Assembly: GCA_002118135.1 (NCBI GenBank)
Contig: BDIU01000146.1
Coordinates: 1-64,000, forward strand
From: Trebouxia sp. TZW2008
Lineage: Eukaryota > Chlorophyta > Trebouxiophyceae > Trebouxiales > Trebouxiaceae
Direction of reading: 5' to 3'
DNA length: 64,000 nucleotides
Positions within the stretch are counted from its first letter, which is position 1. Every line of letters begins with the position of its first letter. Shown here piece after piece: positions 12,268 to 27,844 of the stretch. The notes under the pieces were generated by a model. That model was not told the DNA's origin and did no database searches. It saw nothing but the letters and a program-made list of their open reading frames with translations. The position numbers were made by a program, and so were the translations under genes.

Positions 12268-13473
12268 AGTATGTGGCGTTCTACTATTTGTTGTAATGTC
12301 ATATCAGCTCGTATGCTTTCAGCTTGAACACTTTTCTGATGATTTTATGGCTGCCCTAGCTGTATGCTTTTGGCAAGTCAGCTTGCCAATGTGGCAGCAA
12401 TGTAGAATAGTAGCGTGTGCTTCAGCACTGTGTACACAAGGATAGCTTGCAAAATTCTGGGTTTCAGTTGTTAGGCCATCAGCTGTTATGTTCAGACTTT
12501 GCCAGCTTTGCAAATAGTGTCAAGACCCAATAAGTAGATACATGATGCTTTGGCATGCAACTTTTCTCATTGCCAACCATTATTAGCTGCTTGTGACTTC
12601 ATGGGTACATCTCGAATTGCATAGCACCTCTCGTTTGGCAAGAATCTGGCGAATGCAAAACTCCTGCAAATTCAAGCATGTTTTGCTGGTGTTAGCTGTG
12701 CTCAAATCAGCGGCCGGGCTCACCATTGCTACCTTGCACACAGATTGCTTTTGTGCTGATTGACCATCCCTGAGCAGCAGTAGCTGATCCTTGCTGGGTA
12801 AATTTTGCTGCTTGGACATCAGGAAAAAGCCTGGATTTTATTGGAGTAAATGGGCTCAGCTGCTCTCTGCTCATACCCCTGCGTCTGCTCTGTATCCTGT
12901 GGTCATCCTCTGTAGTTGGTTGCTGAGGGTGGGGTTCCCTTGCAAGGTTGCAGGGTTCCATGGCCCTGTGCGGCCTAGCTGCTCAAACTCAGTGGACAAT
13001 GATGACTTGACTCCTAGTAAACTGCCTGGGGCTGGCAGTTTGTGGCCTGATTTGGTGGTGGTGCCTGCGTGGTTTGGGAGCCACTGTGTGGTAAGGTATA
13101 CCATGAGGTCTTCTGGGCTGCAGTTGTGCAGAGTTCTGCCTATGTGCTCTGCAGCCAGTCAGCTAGTTCCCGTGCATTCCTGTGACGTTGCTGGAGCGTC
13201 TTGGGGCTGCGGACTGCTGCTGAAGGGCTCGGGCTTGGCTGAGGCCTAGCAAGTAGGTGGCTTGGGGGGGTCGGTCCGCCATTTAATGGCGGGGTCAAAC
13301 GGCACGTGACATTACTAAGCTTCTTTGTCGTGGGCTACGTTACGTTTAAGCAGACCCAGCTCGCGCAATCTGCCTATACTTGCCGTACTTATACGCGACG
13401 ACTGACACGACGATAGTGATCAGCGTCGAAGCCATACACGACGACGTCTGCAGTCCGACACTGACGAAGCAAG
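12268..13473. other. Intergenic stretch
   Basis: A 152-codon open frame lies at 12791-13249 (+), but its composition (Trp, Cys, Val, Ser with no repeating logic) and lack of motifs make coding doubtful. The last 150 bases before 13474 probably hold the promoter and 5' leader of the reductase gene. No RNA gene or clear element seen. Confidence 0.5.
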
Positions 13474-16076
13474 ATGTTCGCGACGTTTAGAGCTGCATCA
13501 CGTCAACACAAGGCCTTGCTCGCTGGTGGAGCACTAGGCGCTGGCGCTCTATACACATCTGTGTGGCTGGTGCGTTTGTGGTGCTTACAGCCAGTACACG
13601 CCGCTTTAAGCGGCATCGCCGGACATGCTATGTATACACATCGATGCATGCTTCAAACGCGGATCTGGTTAGCTTTCAGCTCTGAAAAACGATGCGTGAC
13701 AGCTGTCATGACCGGTAGCGGTTGCTTTGCAGCATTCTGCTGCATTTTAGGCATGCTACTCATGCTGTCTGTTTGTGAAGCAGGTCCCAAGTGCTTCAGC
13801 AGAGAAGGCCCCTGAGCAGCAGCCTGCCAGTGCTCTTGACCCAAACAACTGGAAGGCTTTCAAGGTACAGAGTATTGACACAGGAGGACCCCCAAACACA
13901 AACCGCTACAGGTATCCAATGAACCCCTGTGGTGGGCATGTAACTTGGGAACTGACGCTACTAGATGTAGTAAGTGGTGCAAGCATCAATGAACGGGCAA
14001 CAACATGTCACGCGCACATCATCATCAATGCCAGCTCAGCGCATGATCAAGATTGGGCATTATGAGCACCCGGGGCATGCAATCATGTTTCATGTGTACT
14101 TCTGTCTCAAGACCAGTCCACTGATGCAGCAAGTCATCATAATCTGTCATTTGATGACCATGCATGGCTTGGACACATATGAGCTCAGCAAGCTGATGCA
14201 TGTGCAGGTTTGCGTTGGAAGATGCCAAACAAGAAGTTGGTCTACCTGTAGCATCCTGCCTCGTCACCAGGTGAGACAACCAATGCCTCTGACCAGCTTG
14301 CCTTTCTCTTTTTGTGTTGCAAAGTCACATTGGCAGATGTAATCTGATTTGCCCAGCGTTTTGCTATGCAAGTTTTTACCTTGATCCGCTGTCTGCGTTG
14401 GCTTTCATGCACTGCGCGGTGGCACAGGCATGAAGGCATGTGTTCAGCTGATAAGCTGGTTCAGCATGACAAATGCCGATCAGCCTGTCAGAAACACATT
14501 CTGCATCAAAGCATTCACTACTCCGTGACTTGCTCTCTGCACTATCTGATTGCAGAGCTGCAATTGGGGAGAAGAAGGAGGACGGAAGCAACAAGTTTGT
14601 GATCCGGCCGTACACGCCAACCTCCCCAAAGGATGCCAAGGGCTACTTTGACCTGGTGGTCAAGGTGTACGAGCAGGGCAAGATGTCCAAGCACTTTGGG
14701 GAGCTCAAGGTGCCTTGCACCATGCTGAGTGCCACATGCTGATTATCATCTAGGCATCTGGTCTTGATTTGTAAGCTCTGTGAACCAGACTTCAAAAGCC
14801 TTCTCTCATACCTTGCATGTGTAGCTGTTGACACATGCAATGTGTGAGCTTGAGCTGCTTAAACATTTGGACCAGATGACAATAATTATGCATCAAGCAA
14901 TCTTTGTGTGCTGTACAGGAAGGTGACAGTGTAGAGATGAAGGGTCCCTTGCCAAAGTTCCCTTACAAAGCAAACATGAAGAAGAAGATTGGCATGGTGA
15001 GACGCATGATGCACATCAAAGCTGCAAACATGAGCCTTGAAGTTCATGTACGCAATCATGCAGCAGCTCATCCATTGTGCATGCGTGCATTGCCCCCTGC
15101 AGGTATTTATGACAGTGTTGGCAGCTCATGTGACAGGTTTTGTGCAATGCATGGTATACAGAGAATGCAAAGGGCGCTGACCACTTGATGTGAGCTGCAA
15201 CACTGCCTTCACAGCAGCTACAACAACATTGCATGGGTTTTGTGCACATATTTCCCATTTAACTGCATGCTGCAGATAGCTGGTGGCAGTGGCATCACAC
15301 CAATGCTGCAAGTAGCTTCAGAGATCTTGAGCAATCCTGAGGACAAGACACAAGTGTCCCTCATATTTGCCAATCAGACAGAGCAGGACATCATTCTCAG
15401 AGATGAAATTGACCAGTTGGCCTCAAAGCATGACAACTTCCAGGTGATATCACACTACTGTCTGATGACATCTTGACACCACATGTTATTCCAGCTGTTT
15501 TGCAATCGAATGCTGCTTGAGCGTTGCTTGCAACTTTTGCTCAGATACTTGCATGAGAATCAGTGTCATTGAATTCTTCTTGATTCATTGGCAGGGTTGT
15601 GGTGATGCTGCTGCGCTGCTAGTAGTGCTCCTCACAAAATTTGTTTTCACAGGTATACTACACGGTAGACAAGATTGGAGAGGGTGAAGGAGATAGTTGG
15701 AAGGGAGGAGTCGGGTATGTAACGCGCGAGATGGCAACAGATCACATTCCTCCTCCAAGTGATGACAACTTGATCTTGGTATGCGGCCCTCCCCCTATGT
15801 ACAAGGCACTTTCTGGCGAGAAGAAGAGTCCAAAAGAGCAAGGTAGGCGATGACATTTTGCCGTTCATGCAGTTGTGCGCAATCTGTGGAAGTCATGCCC
15901 AGTGGTTGAGCTGCACAGGCTCGTGCCTGTGGCATGTTTTGCTGCTATGAATCAAGGCATGATGTTCATATTTTTAATGTTGCTCAAATGATGTGACTCT
16001 CTGGCTGTTTATAGGGGAGCTGCAGGGTTTGTTGAAGGCAATGGGCTACACAGAGCAGCAAGTATACAAATTCTAG
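13474..16076 (+). CDS. CBR1: NADH-cytochrome b5 reductase
   Basis: Eight exons close in phase to 312 residues: 13474-13569, 13784-13911, 14208-14270, 14556-14709, 14919-14996, 15276-15443, 15653-15842, 16015-16076. The enzyme passes electrons from NADH through FAD to cytochrome b5 for desaturation, sterol and other membrane redox reactions. Visible landmarks: a hydrophobic N-terminal segment (about residues 14-32) as membrane or mitochondrial anchor; the FAD box RPYTPTSP (113-120); the NADH-binding AGGSGITPM (175-183); and CGPPPM (273-278) near the C-terminus. The C-terminus QQVYKF is typical. The ATG at 13474 follows a leader without upstream in-frame exons and gives the usual family length. 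A TGTAA motif overlaps the 3' side of the stop (16078-16082), which would be too close to be the only poly(A) signal. Ordinary, intact gene. Confidence 0.95.
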
Positions 16077-17639
16077 ATGTAAGGTTAATCAGTGCATCTC
16101 TTCTGCTCATCTGATGCTGCTGGGCAGGCTCACATCTTGACATGGTTCAGCAAGCAAATCATTTTGCTGTGATTGGAGCCATGCATCGCATGTGGGCATG
16201 CGGCAAACACTTTTGCAAAGCTGTACAGCAATAACAAGGATGACAGCACAACATATAACTGGCGAAAAGGCTATTGACAAAGGCAAAACAGGTAAAGACG
16301 ACTGTAAGCAAGGGATGTGAGCCCTGCAGCAGGCTGAACAGAATCGGCAGTCATATGATGCATGCTGAACAGTATGGGCAATTTTGAGCATTCTGCAATG
16401 CTGGAAAATAGCATATGCTTTCCGAAGTGCTCTGCATGTGCTGCTGGAGTGTGCAGCAGCATTTGACCAGATGCTCTTGCATGCATGCCCCGGTGGGCCT
16501 TCGAGTGAGCTTTGCAGCAGATAAGACCAGACGACTTGACATTGCAATTTGGGCATGAAGTGGCAGACTGTCTCACTGCATTGCGGTGACTGGAAAGTCT
16601 TCTGCAGTATGTATGACTGGCGGTCATTTCCGCTTAGCTATATAGCTATATATTGAGCAGCCATAGCCAGGCAATAGCTCGTGATTCAGAAGAGATTTGC
16701 TACAACACGGGTGTCTTTGAACTACAACCCAAACAGATGTCACAGACAAAAGCTGTTGCTTCTGATGTCAGCAGCTCAAATACGAAAGGCACGTTTAGTG
16801 CGAAACTGCAAGTGCTGTAATTGCAAATGCGCTATAGGCCAAATAGTTTATAGTGTCATCCAGGCAAGGATCAAAACAAGAAGTATTGCTTTAAGAGGTG
16901 GTAAATGAAACAGTAAACGCCATGCTCATCAGAGTTTCTTGAAGTGTATCATCAAATCTGCTATGAGACAGGTCCACGTGAAATGTCACTGGAACAAGAA
17001 AAGCAAAACAGAAGCAAATGCTTTTGGAGCTGACGGCTAAGACTGTGACAGCTACACTAGAATAAGACCTTCAACTGACGTATCATCACATATCCCTGAC
17101 AAGCGGCAAACACCACAGCTTCCGCTTATAGATCTGTCAACCCAACAGCCTCCCAACACAAAGTCTATGTATGTCAATACCAACATGCTCATCAACTGCA
17201 TATACAGTTTGAAGATAGCACAAATCTACACATCAAAATCTTAGCACACTCGTGACAGATGCGTCCTGTACATATGCTTGCTAGCACCAGGAAAAACCAA
17301 ACAATAGTGCCATGGTCACTGCACTTCTGCTCATCTACTGTTTAGGGCACCCAGCATGCCATCGCAGCCTGGCAACGACAACAGCCAGAAAGCCACAGTG
17401 GATGTTCCGCACCGTGAATTGTGACGCAGAAGCAAGTCAACCTAATGCCTACACAGAGCCCATTGGTCTGAAGAGTCACATACTCACTAGCAGCATGTCT
17501 ATAACACAGAGTTCTCAAACTATCAGCAGCAGATTACCGAAGCCCCAAGCAGCCATGTGACGAGTAAGCCCTACTATGATGCAATATCTGCAGACCATCA
17601 GCAGCAGATTGTCTAAGCCCCCGGCAGCCATGCTGTGAG
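16077..17639. other. Intergenic between convergent genes
   Basis: Lies between the ends of the reductase (+) and VPS4-like (-) genes. Only short open frames without motifs are present on either strand. A pair of similar segments at about 17520-17570 and 17585-17640 (ATCAGCAGCAGATT...AAGCCCC) is a small direct duplication next to the VPS4-like stop codon. Nothing else seen. Confidence 0.5.
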
Positions 17640-22454
<4,815 letters not shown>

Positions 22455-22554
22455 CTGCAACCCACAGACAAGTTGGCATGTGAGGGATGGCAAAATCAAG
22501 CTTATGCATGCTGCAAGTCAAGCTCAGAAATGGAATCACTGGTGCAGTCTTGTT

Positions 22555-22725
22555 GTAGTGACACTCGATGTAGTGACATTCATGTAACAACAATGAAAGT
22601 GGGAAACAAGAACTTCGTTCTGACTGCCATGGCTCTGCTGAGCATTGACAACTTGATGTAGTGACAATTATTTTGGTAACAAACACAGGGTTTACATCAG
22701 GAAATCACTGTAGTGATCAGGTAGT
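22555..22725. mobile_element. Degraded pogo-like MITE copy
   Basis: Resembles in part the 50273-50446 element: the reverse complement of the right end reads TACAGTGATTTCCTGATGTAA, the interior carries TTGGTAACAAAC and GTTCTGACTGCCATGG. The left end is poorly preserved. Family membership is inferred by eye. Confidence 0.4.
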
Positions 22726-22999
22726 GGTGGCTGTGGTCCAGCTTGTGACAGAAGCACTGCACTGATAGTCATGGTGAAAGTAAGCAGTAAGTAGGTAGGT
22801 CAATGGATATGACAAGGTGTCAACAGCCAACAGTGCAGTTTAAGCAGAAGTGAATGTTTGACAAAGCAAGATACCACACAAGCCTGTGAGCAGCAGCTTC
22901 AAAAATTGCAATTACAAAGTGCACAGGCATCGTGTCAACACATGCAGCTATGAATATAACGCCAGCTTTGGCCATGAGGCCTGAACAGAACAAGTCAAC

Positions 23000-25987
23000 A
23001 GCATGTGATAGTCACCTGGGGCAGTGGGCTGGGCACAGGGGGAGCAAGGGGGGCCTGGGGAGGGGGGAGGCCAGGTGGGGGTCTGAAGGTGGCTGGATTG
23101 GCCAGGGGACACTTGGCTGTAGGCCGACGCTTCCGCAGAGCACGCTGGCAATTCAGGATGAACTGCAGCACCAGCAACTTGACTTCACAGCTTTGTTGCA
23201 GTGGCTGCAGGGACAGGCAGGACTGCAGACGACACTTCAAGCATGACAGACTCATAAACGATCCAGCCAGATCTGTATTCCATCTGATCCCTACTGTGAC
23301 ACCAGCACACTAGCAGGTTCAGCCCAAAGCAGTGCCCAATGACAAAAGGACTGTCCTGCCTGAGATTGCTTGGGCACAGCTTGCATACTTACAGGGCATT
23401 GCACATGCATAAGCTGTGTGCCTGCATCGGTTGCTTGAACGACTTACTGACTGCCTGACTGACTGACTGGCTGACTGACTGACTGAGTGGTTCTTTGAGT
23501 CAATGATTGAGTGATTGCTGCAGGCTGTACCATGTCTGAGGCCACATCATCAACAGGCGGGCTCCTGAGGTAGAGGTGGCAGGGGTCCTGGGCAAGCAGT
23601 GGCTGGCCACAACCAGAGGCAGGGTATGGGCAGGCTCCAGCTGCAGCCCCTCACAGTACTGCTGGAAAGCACCTGCAGTGCCTTGAAGAGTCAGTCTCAA
23701 GCGCCTAGGGCGCTTTGCACATGACAGCATAGCACCATTCAAACAGCCAGCCATAGGCGCTATTCACACAGCCAGCCATGTGCATCTTTAAAACAGCCCC
23801 TCACACTGCTGCTGGAAAGCACCTGCAAGGCTTTGACCTGTTACGGTAACTTCTCGTCATAAGGACGCTTGATTTCAGGACATCAATGATGCAGGGAAAG
23901 TATACTGGGGAACCAATCACTGCATTCCGCCTGCAGTGGTACCTCTGAATGCAAAAATCCAATACAAGGACAAGGTTTTGGGTGAATGATGCAGTCGCTA
24001 CAAAATGAAGTCAGTGTAGTCTCAGGTGGTTGGGACGCTTTGTCCATGAGAGCATCTCAACATTTAAACAGTCAGCCGTGGACAGCAAGACACATGGCTC
24101 CTCAATGCACACACAACAAAAGACACAGGTCAGCATGCTTGCAACAAGTGGCAGGCAAGGTTTGGTGAGTACCTGATGAAATGCCCAGGGCGGAGCGGCC
24201 TAAGCCTTGCAAGTCAGTCAGGCGGTGAGCGTGACTCATCAGGACCACAGTGACAGTCTGCTTGGGAACGGTGTAGACCACAGCGATCTGCAAGCAGTGC
24301 ATACGAGTCATGACACTTGCCTCAACGCAACTTGTCTGTGCAACCAGTTGATGCCGACGAGAGATAGCAACTCAGGTTTCACTAGGAGAAGGATCGTGTA
24401 TAACATGCCATGACTGACGATGACAGTAACAATGACAATAAATTTAAGCGAATATGCTGGATGTGCGTGATGCAAGTCTTGACAGGCCAGCTTGTCTATT
24501 GCGTCACATCAAGGACATTGATGTTGATGTTTGAACATTACACAAGACAATATCGCTTTCAGGACACATTTCTTGGTCCAAAGCAGTCATTACAAAGTCA
24601 CTGTATGTGCAAAGCAGTGACAGCAGTCCCACCATCTGCTCCAGGGTCATGCCATGTGTGAGGAAGATGCCGCCAATGCAAAGGCTGGCACTGCCCGCTG
24701 TGATGGGCTCCAAAAAGCCTGTCTGCCCGCTTATGTAGGCATCCCACTTGGCAGCAACTGTAGTGTAGAACATGACCATCCCTTGCCCACTTGCTGGTGA
24801 AGTGTTCTTCGCAGCAGGAATCAGCTCCTGCACAGGGACACAAGAATAAGATGCATGAGAAGAGTCATTGCCCATTTTTGTGCTTGCAAGCTTGGAAAAT
24901 TCAGCACGCTGTCAAGTACAGGGACGGAAGCACAGCTCATGCAGCAGCTGAGACACATATGCTCTCTGTTGGGGGGAACACATTTGTACCACACAATGTG
25001 CAGCAAGGAAGCCTTTTGAAAGGATTACAAAAGACTTTCTCAACTACCTGAGGTGAAGGAGGGCAGGCTTTGGCGGGCTGGGTTGCTGGCCCAGGGCTTG
25101 CTGGGCAGGGTCCTGCTGCCTTGCCTGGAACTCTGCATTCAGCTTGCTGAACTGGGCCTGAAGGGCCTGGTGCTTACCAGTCAGCTGCTGCAGCTCACCC
25201 ACTGTGTGCTGATGTGTCTGGGTAAGCTCTTGATGCTGGTTGCGCACATCGCCCAGCTCACACTCAAGGCGGATGACAGCTCCTGGTAGCTGGCCTGCAC
25301 TTCCCCTAGGCATTGACGATGCTCCACCAGCTGCTGTGTGTGGCGCAGCCCCTGCTGCTGTGACCCCAATATCTGGCTCTGCAATACATTCGACAGGCCG
25401 TGAAGAAGCTATTGGCATGGGACCATGATAGTGTCAGCTGCGTGAGCAATTGAAGCAGCAATGTGCACTGGATACACCTCACCTGCAGGTCAATAATCTG
25501 AGCTGTTGCTGTGGTCAGAGAAGTTGTTGTGTGGGCATCCTTCTCCTGCAACTGCGTGATGGTCAGCCCTGTGCTGACAAGGGACTCCTGCAGCACTTTC
25601 AGCGATGCTGCTAAGGCTGGGTCTGTCCTTGGCTTCAGGGAGAAACTTCCTGCCGTTCTGACAACAAGGCCTGCACGTCAACGTTGGCCTCAAACATCAG
25701 GCGTTGTGAGTTAAACCTGACGACAGGTTTGAGACTGCACCGCAATGCATCAGCTGAGCTGCATGTCAAATTCATTGAATGGCTTTTGAGAGGCTTTAGG
25801 GTTTACCTAGAATGCGACCGGAGCGTCCGGCAACCATGAGGACTCCCCCGCGCAAAATACATGACGTCCGTCTTGCGAGGGCTCTGGTGCTAAAGACGCC
25901 CTCACTATGCCCAGAAACCCCTAGATTAAACTTGCCGAACATGGTGCCACGAGCCGTGTCAAGACGCTTCACCCGGGCATAGCACAA
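23000..25987 (-). CDS. Unrecognised multi-exon gene with coiled coil
   Basis: Coding-like minus-strand segments, 5' to 3': about 25987-25800 (basic, MFGKFNLGVSGHSEGVFS); 25620-25488 (LQESLVSTGLTITQLQEKDA, ending at a GTGAGG donor); 25390-25046 (coiled coil, SQILGSQQQGLRHTQQL and GELQQLTGKHQALQAQF); 24845-24600 (ELIPAAKNTSPASGQGMVMF, SLCIGGIFLTHGMTL); 24290-24180 (VVYTVPKQTVTVVLMSHAHR); 23670-23510 (QQYCEGLQLEPAHTLPLVV); 23240-23020 (proline-rich end). The coiled coil switches frame at about 25270, needing a one-base break. Exon borders are not all resolved. The last segment ends in phase 0 and could splice into the VPS4-like linker exon at 22454, so these may be 5' exons of that transcription unit rather than a separate gene. 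No family recognised. Confidence 0.45.
23441..23490. repeat. (GACT)n simple repeat
   Basis: About ten tandem GACT-type units with a few substitutions. Non-coding. Confidence 0.9.
23850..23990. mobile_element. Degraded pogo-like MITE copy
   Basis: Contains GGTAACTTCTCGTCATAAGGAC, GGGGAACCAATCACTGCATTC and GTGGTACCTCTGAATG in the same order as the better preserved copy at 58875-59048. Terminal repeats are eroded. Confidence 0.5.
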
Positions 25988-26275
25988 GGGTGACCTAGTC
26001 GCATAGGGTGCCTTGTTGCAACCAGCAGAAACAGTGTCAGCGTGTCAACCTTTGGCAAACAGATCTTGCTGACGCCCAAATGCTGACCCAAAGCTCATGT
26101 GAAGGTGAGCAGGCGATGCGAGGCGTCGCTTGCGTCCTTCCCGAGCCGGTAGCCACAAAAGCAAGTCAACAGCAATGACGCTTCCAGTTTTGGATTCCGA
26201 TCCTGACTGATTTTAGTCATGCAAGCGCTTCGTTGTCGTGAGCTGCTCCTGCTTGCTGCCACGCAGTTTACCCAG

Positions 26276-27085
26276 GTCTTCAGCAACAGGAAGTCTGCAG
26301 ACAGACCCCTGCGCTGCCGCGTCTGCTCAGGAGTCAGATCATCGTCCATCCTGATGCCCTTTGCCCTGAGGTGGCTGGATGCTTTGTAGGCACAATGCTT
26401 GGCAGCAACTGACTGCAGCTCCACCAAGACAGCCCTTGGCTTTGCCTGATCTGCCCTGCACTTGCCCAGGCGAAAAGCTGTGCTGATCCCAACCTCACGA
26501 GGCGCACCCTCTGAGAGCAGCTGTGTCATGTATGCAACCAGGCCGGTAGCTGTACTGAGCGCCGCTGACTCGGCAACTCCAAAAACAACCACGTTTTTGC
26601 GCTTGGACTGCCTGAACATGCTCTCTGTCTGCTTTTCCTGGGAGCCTTGGAACCGTTGCAGATCCTGCTGTATCCGATCCGCACGGGCGTTAGCAGGATC
26701 TTCAACAGTTCCAAGGCTCCCAGGAAAAGCAGACAGAGAGCATGTTCAGGCAGTCCAAGCGCAAGGTGTGGTTGTTTTTGGAGTTGCCGAGTCAGCGGCG
26801 CTCAGTACAGCTACCGGCCTGGTTGCACACATGACACAGCTGCTCTCAGAGGGTGCGCCTCGTGAGGTTGGGATCAGCACAGCTTTTCGCCTGGGCAAGT
26901 GGAGGGCAGATCAGGCAAAGCCAAGGGCTGTCTTGGTGGAGCTGCAGTCAGTTGCTGCCAAGCATTGTGCCTACAAAGCATCCAGCCACCTCAGGGCAAA
27001 GGGCATCAGGATGGACGATGATCTGACTCCTGAGCAGACGCGGCAGCGCAGGGGTCTGTCTGCAGACTTCCTGTTGCTGAAGACA
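26276..27085. mobile_element. Palindromic LINE ORF1-like inverted duplication
   Basis: Two near-identical arms of about 394 bases (26276-26669 and 26692-27085) face each other across about 22 bases. Each arm encodes the same peptide outward: FGVAESAALSTATGLVA, EVGISTAFRLGK, RADQAKPRAVLVELQS, then RMDDDLTPEQTRQRRG. The pattern of a RLGK box, a PRAVLV strand and an (N/D)DLTPEQ stretch is that of the RNA-binding ORF1-type region found upstream of LINE endonuclease/reverse transcriptase. The right copy runs on to about 27420 through KPFFRAAVLKYKDG; the left copy diverges at the LLLKT position. No reverse transcriptase is present, so this is a truncated, inverted pair. The arms are close enough to fold into a cruciform or RNA hairpin. 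Confidence 0.8.
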
Positions 27086-27574
27086 AGGGGCTACAAGCCC
27101 TTTTTCAGGGCTGCTGTCCTGAAGTACAAGGATGGTCCTGTGTTTAGGACTTGCGCTCAGGGTGAAGCCAATAAGGTTGTCTCCTCAGCGCCACCACATG
27201 CACCTGCCCAGACTCCTGCTGCAGCGCGCAGGCCAGCAGGTTTTGGCATGGCAGGCAGGCCAAAGCCCGTTTGCAGATCAGTGGCTGTAAACCCCACGTA
27301 TTTCAGCAGGCTGGGGATACCGTTTTGCCAGAGGCCCCAAGCAACGTTGCTGCCCCAGATGTTGATGCTGCTGGGTCTACTTCAACGGCTGTTGATTCTT
27401 ATGCTAAAGCTTGAGGTTGCTTTCCAGTTATCTCTATACAACACAAACTTTTTTTTGCTTATCGTGTTTTGTTTTGTTGTCGCTCATGACTTACAATGAT
27501 ACAATCACACAATTCAGGTCTTGAAGTAGAGTTTGCCACTTGTGGCACATGCGTTGTCTAGCTGAAGCATGTAA

Positions 27575-27613
27575 AATTACTCTCTCTCTCTCCCTCTCTC
27601 TATCTCTCTCTTA
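27575..27613. repeat. (CT)n simple repeat
   Basis: TCTCTCTC run with minor interruptions, following the right-hand LINE-derived sequence. It might be the remnant of the element's 3' tail region or an independent microsatellite. Confidence 0.85.
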
Positions 27614-27844
27614 CAAGGTCATCCGAGATGCTGATCAGAGAACCAGCTGCAGAAACTTTTTGTCTGCATGAGCCTGCTGTTGCAGCAAATCGTGATCAGC
27701 ACCAATGCATTCACGCATGTCTGCGCAGAGTGCATTCTTTCGGTAGGTTTGAAGGATTCTTTCGAAGAGTTTGAGCGCTGTTGCATTGTATACCGATTGA
27801 TAAAACTCTTCAACAGCTCAACTGGTTTGCTCTTCTCAGACACA

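Noticed and set aside
12791..13249. 152-codon plus-strand open frame
   Set aside because: Composition and lack of any motif or splice context look like chance.
16107..16627. Overlapping minus-strand frames after the reductase gene
   Set aside because: Cys/Ser/His-rich, no motif, no consistent splice sites.
26462..26760. Long plus-strand frame running through the left LINE arm
   Set aside because: It is the antisense of the left arm; only the right-arm portion from about 26740 is coding-like in this orientation.
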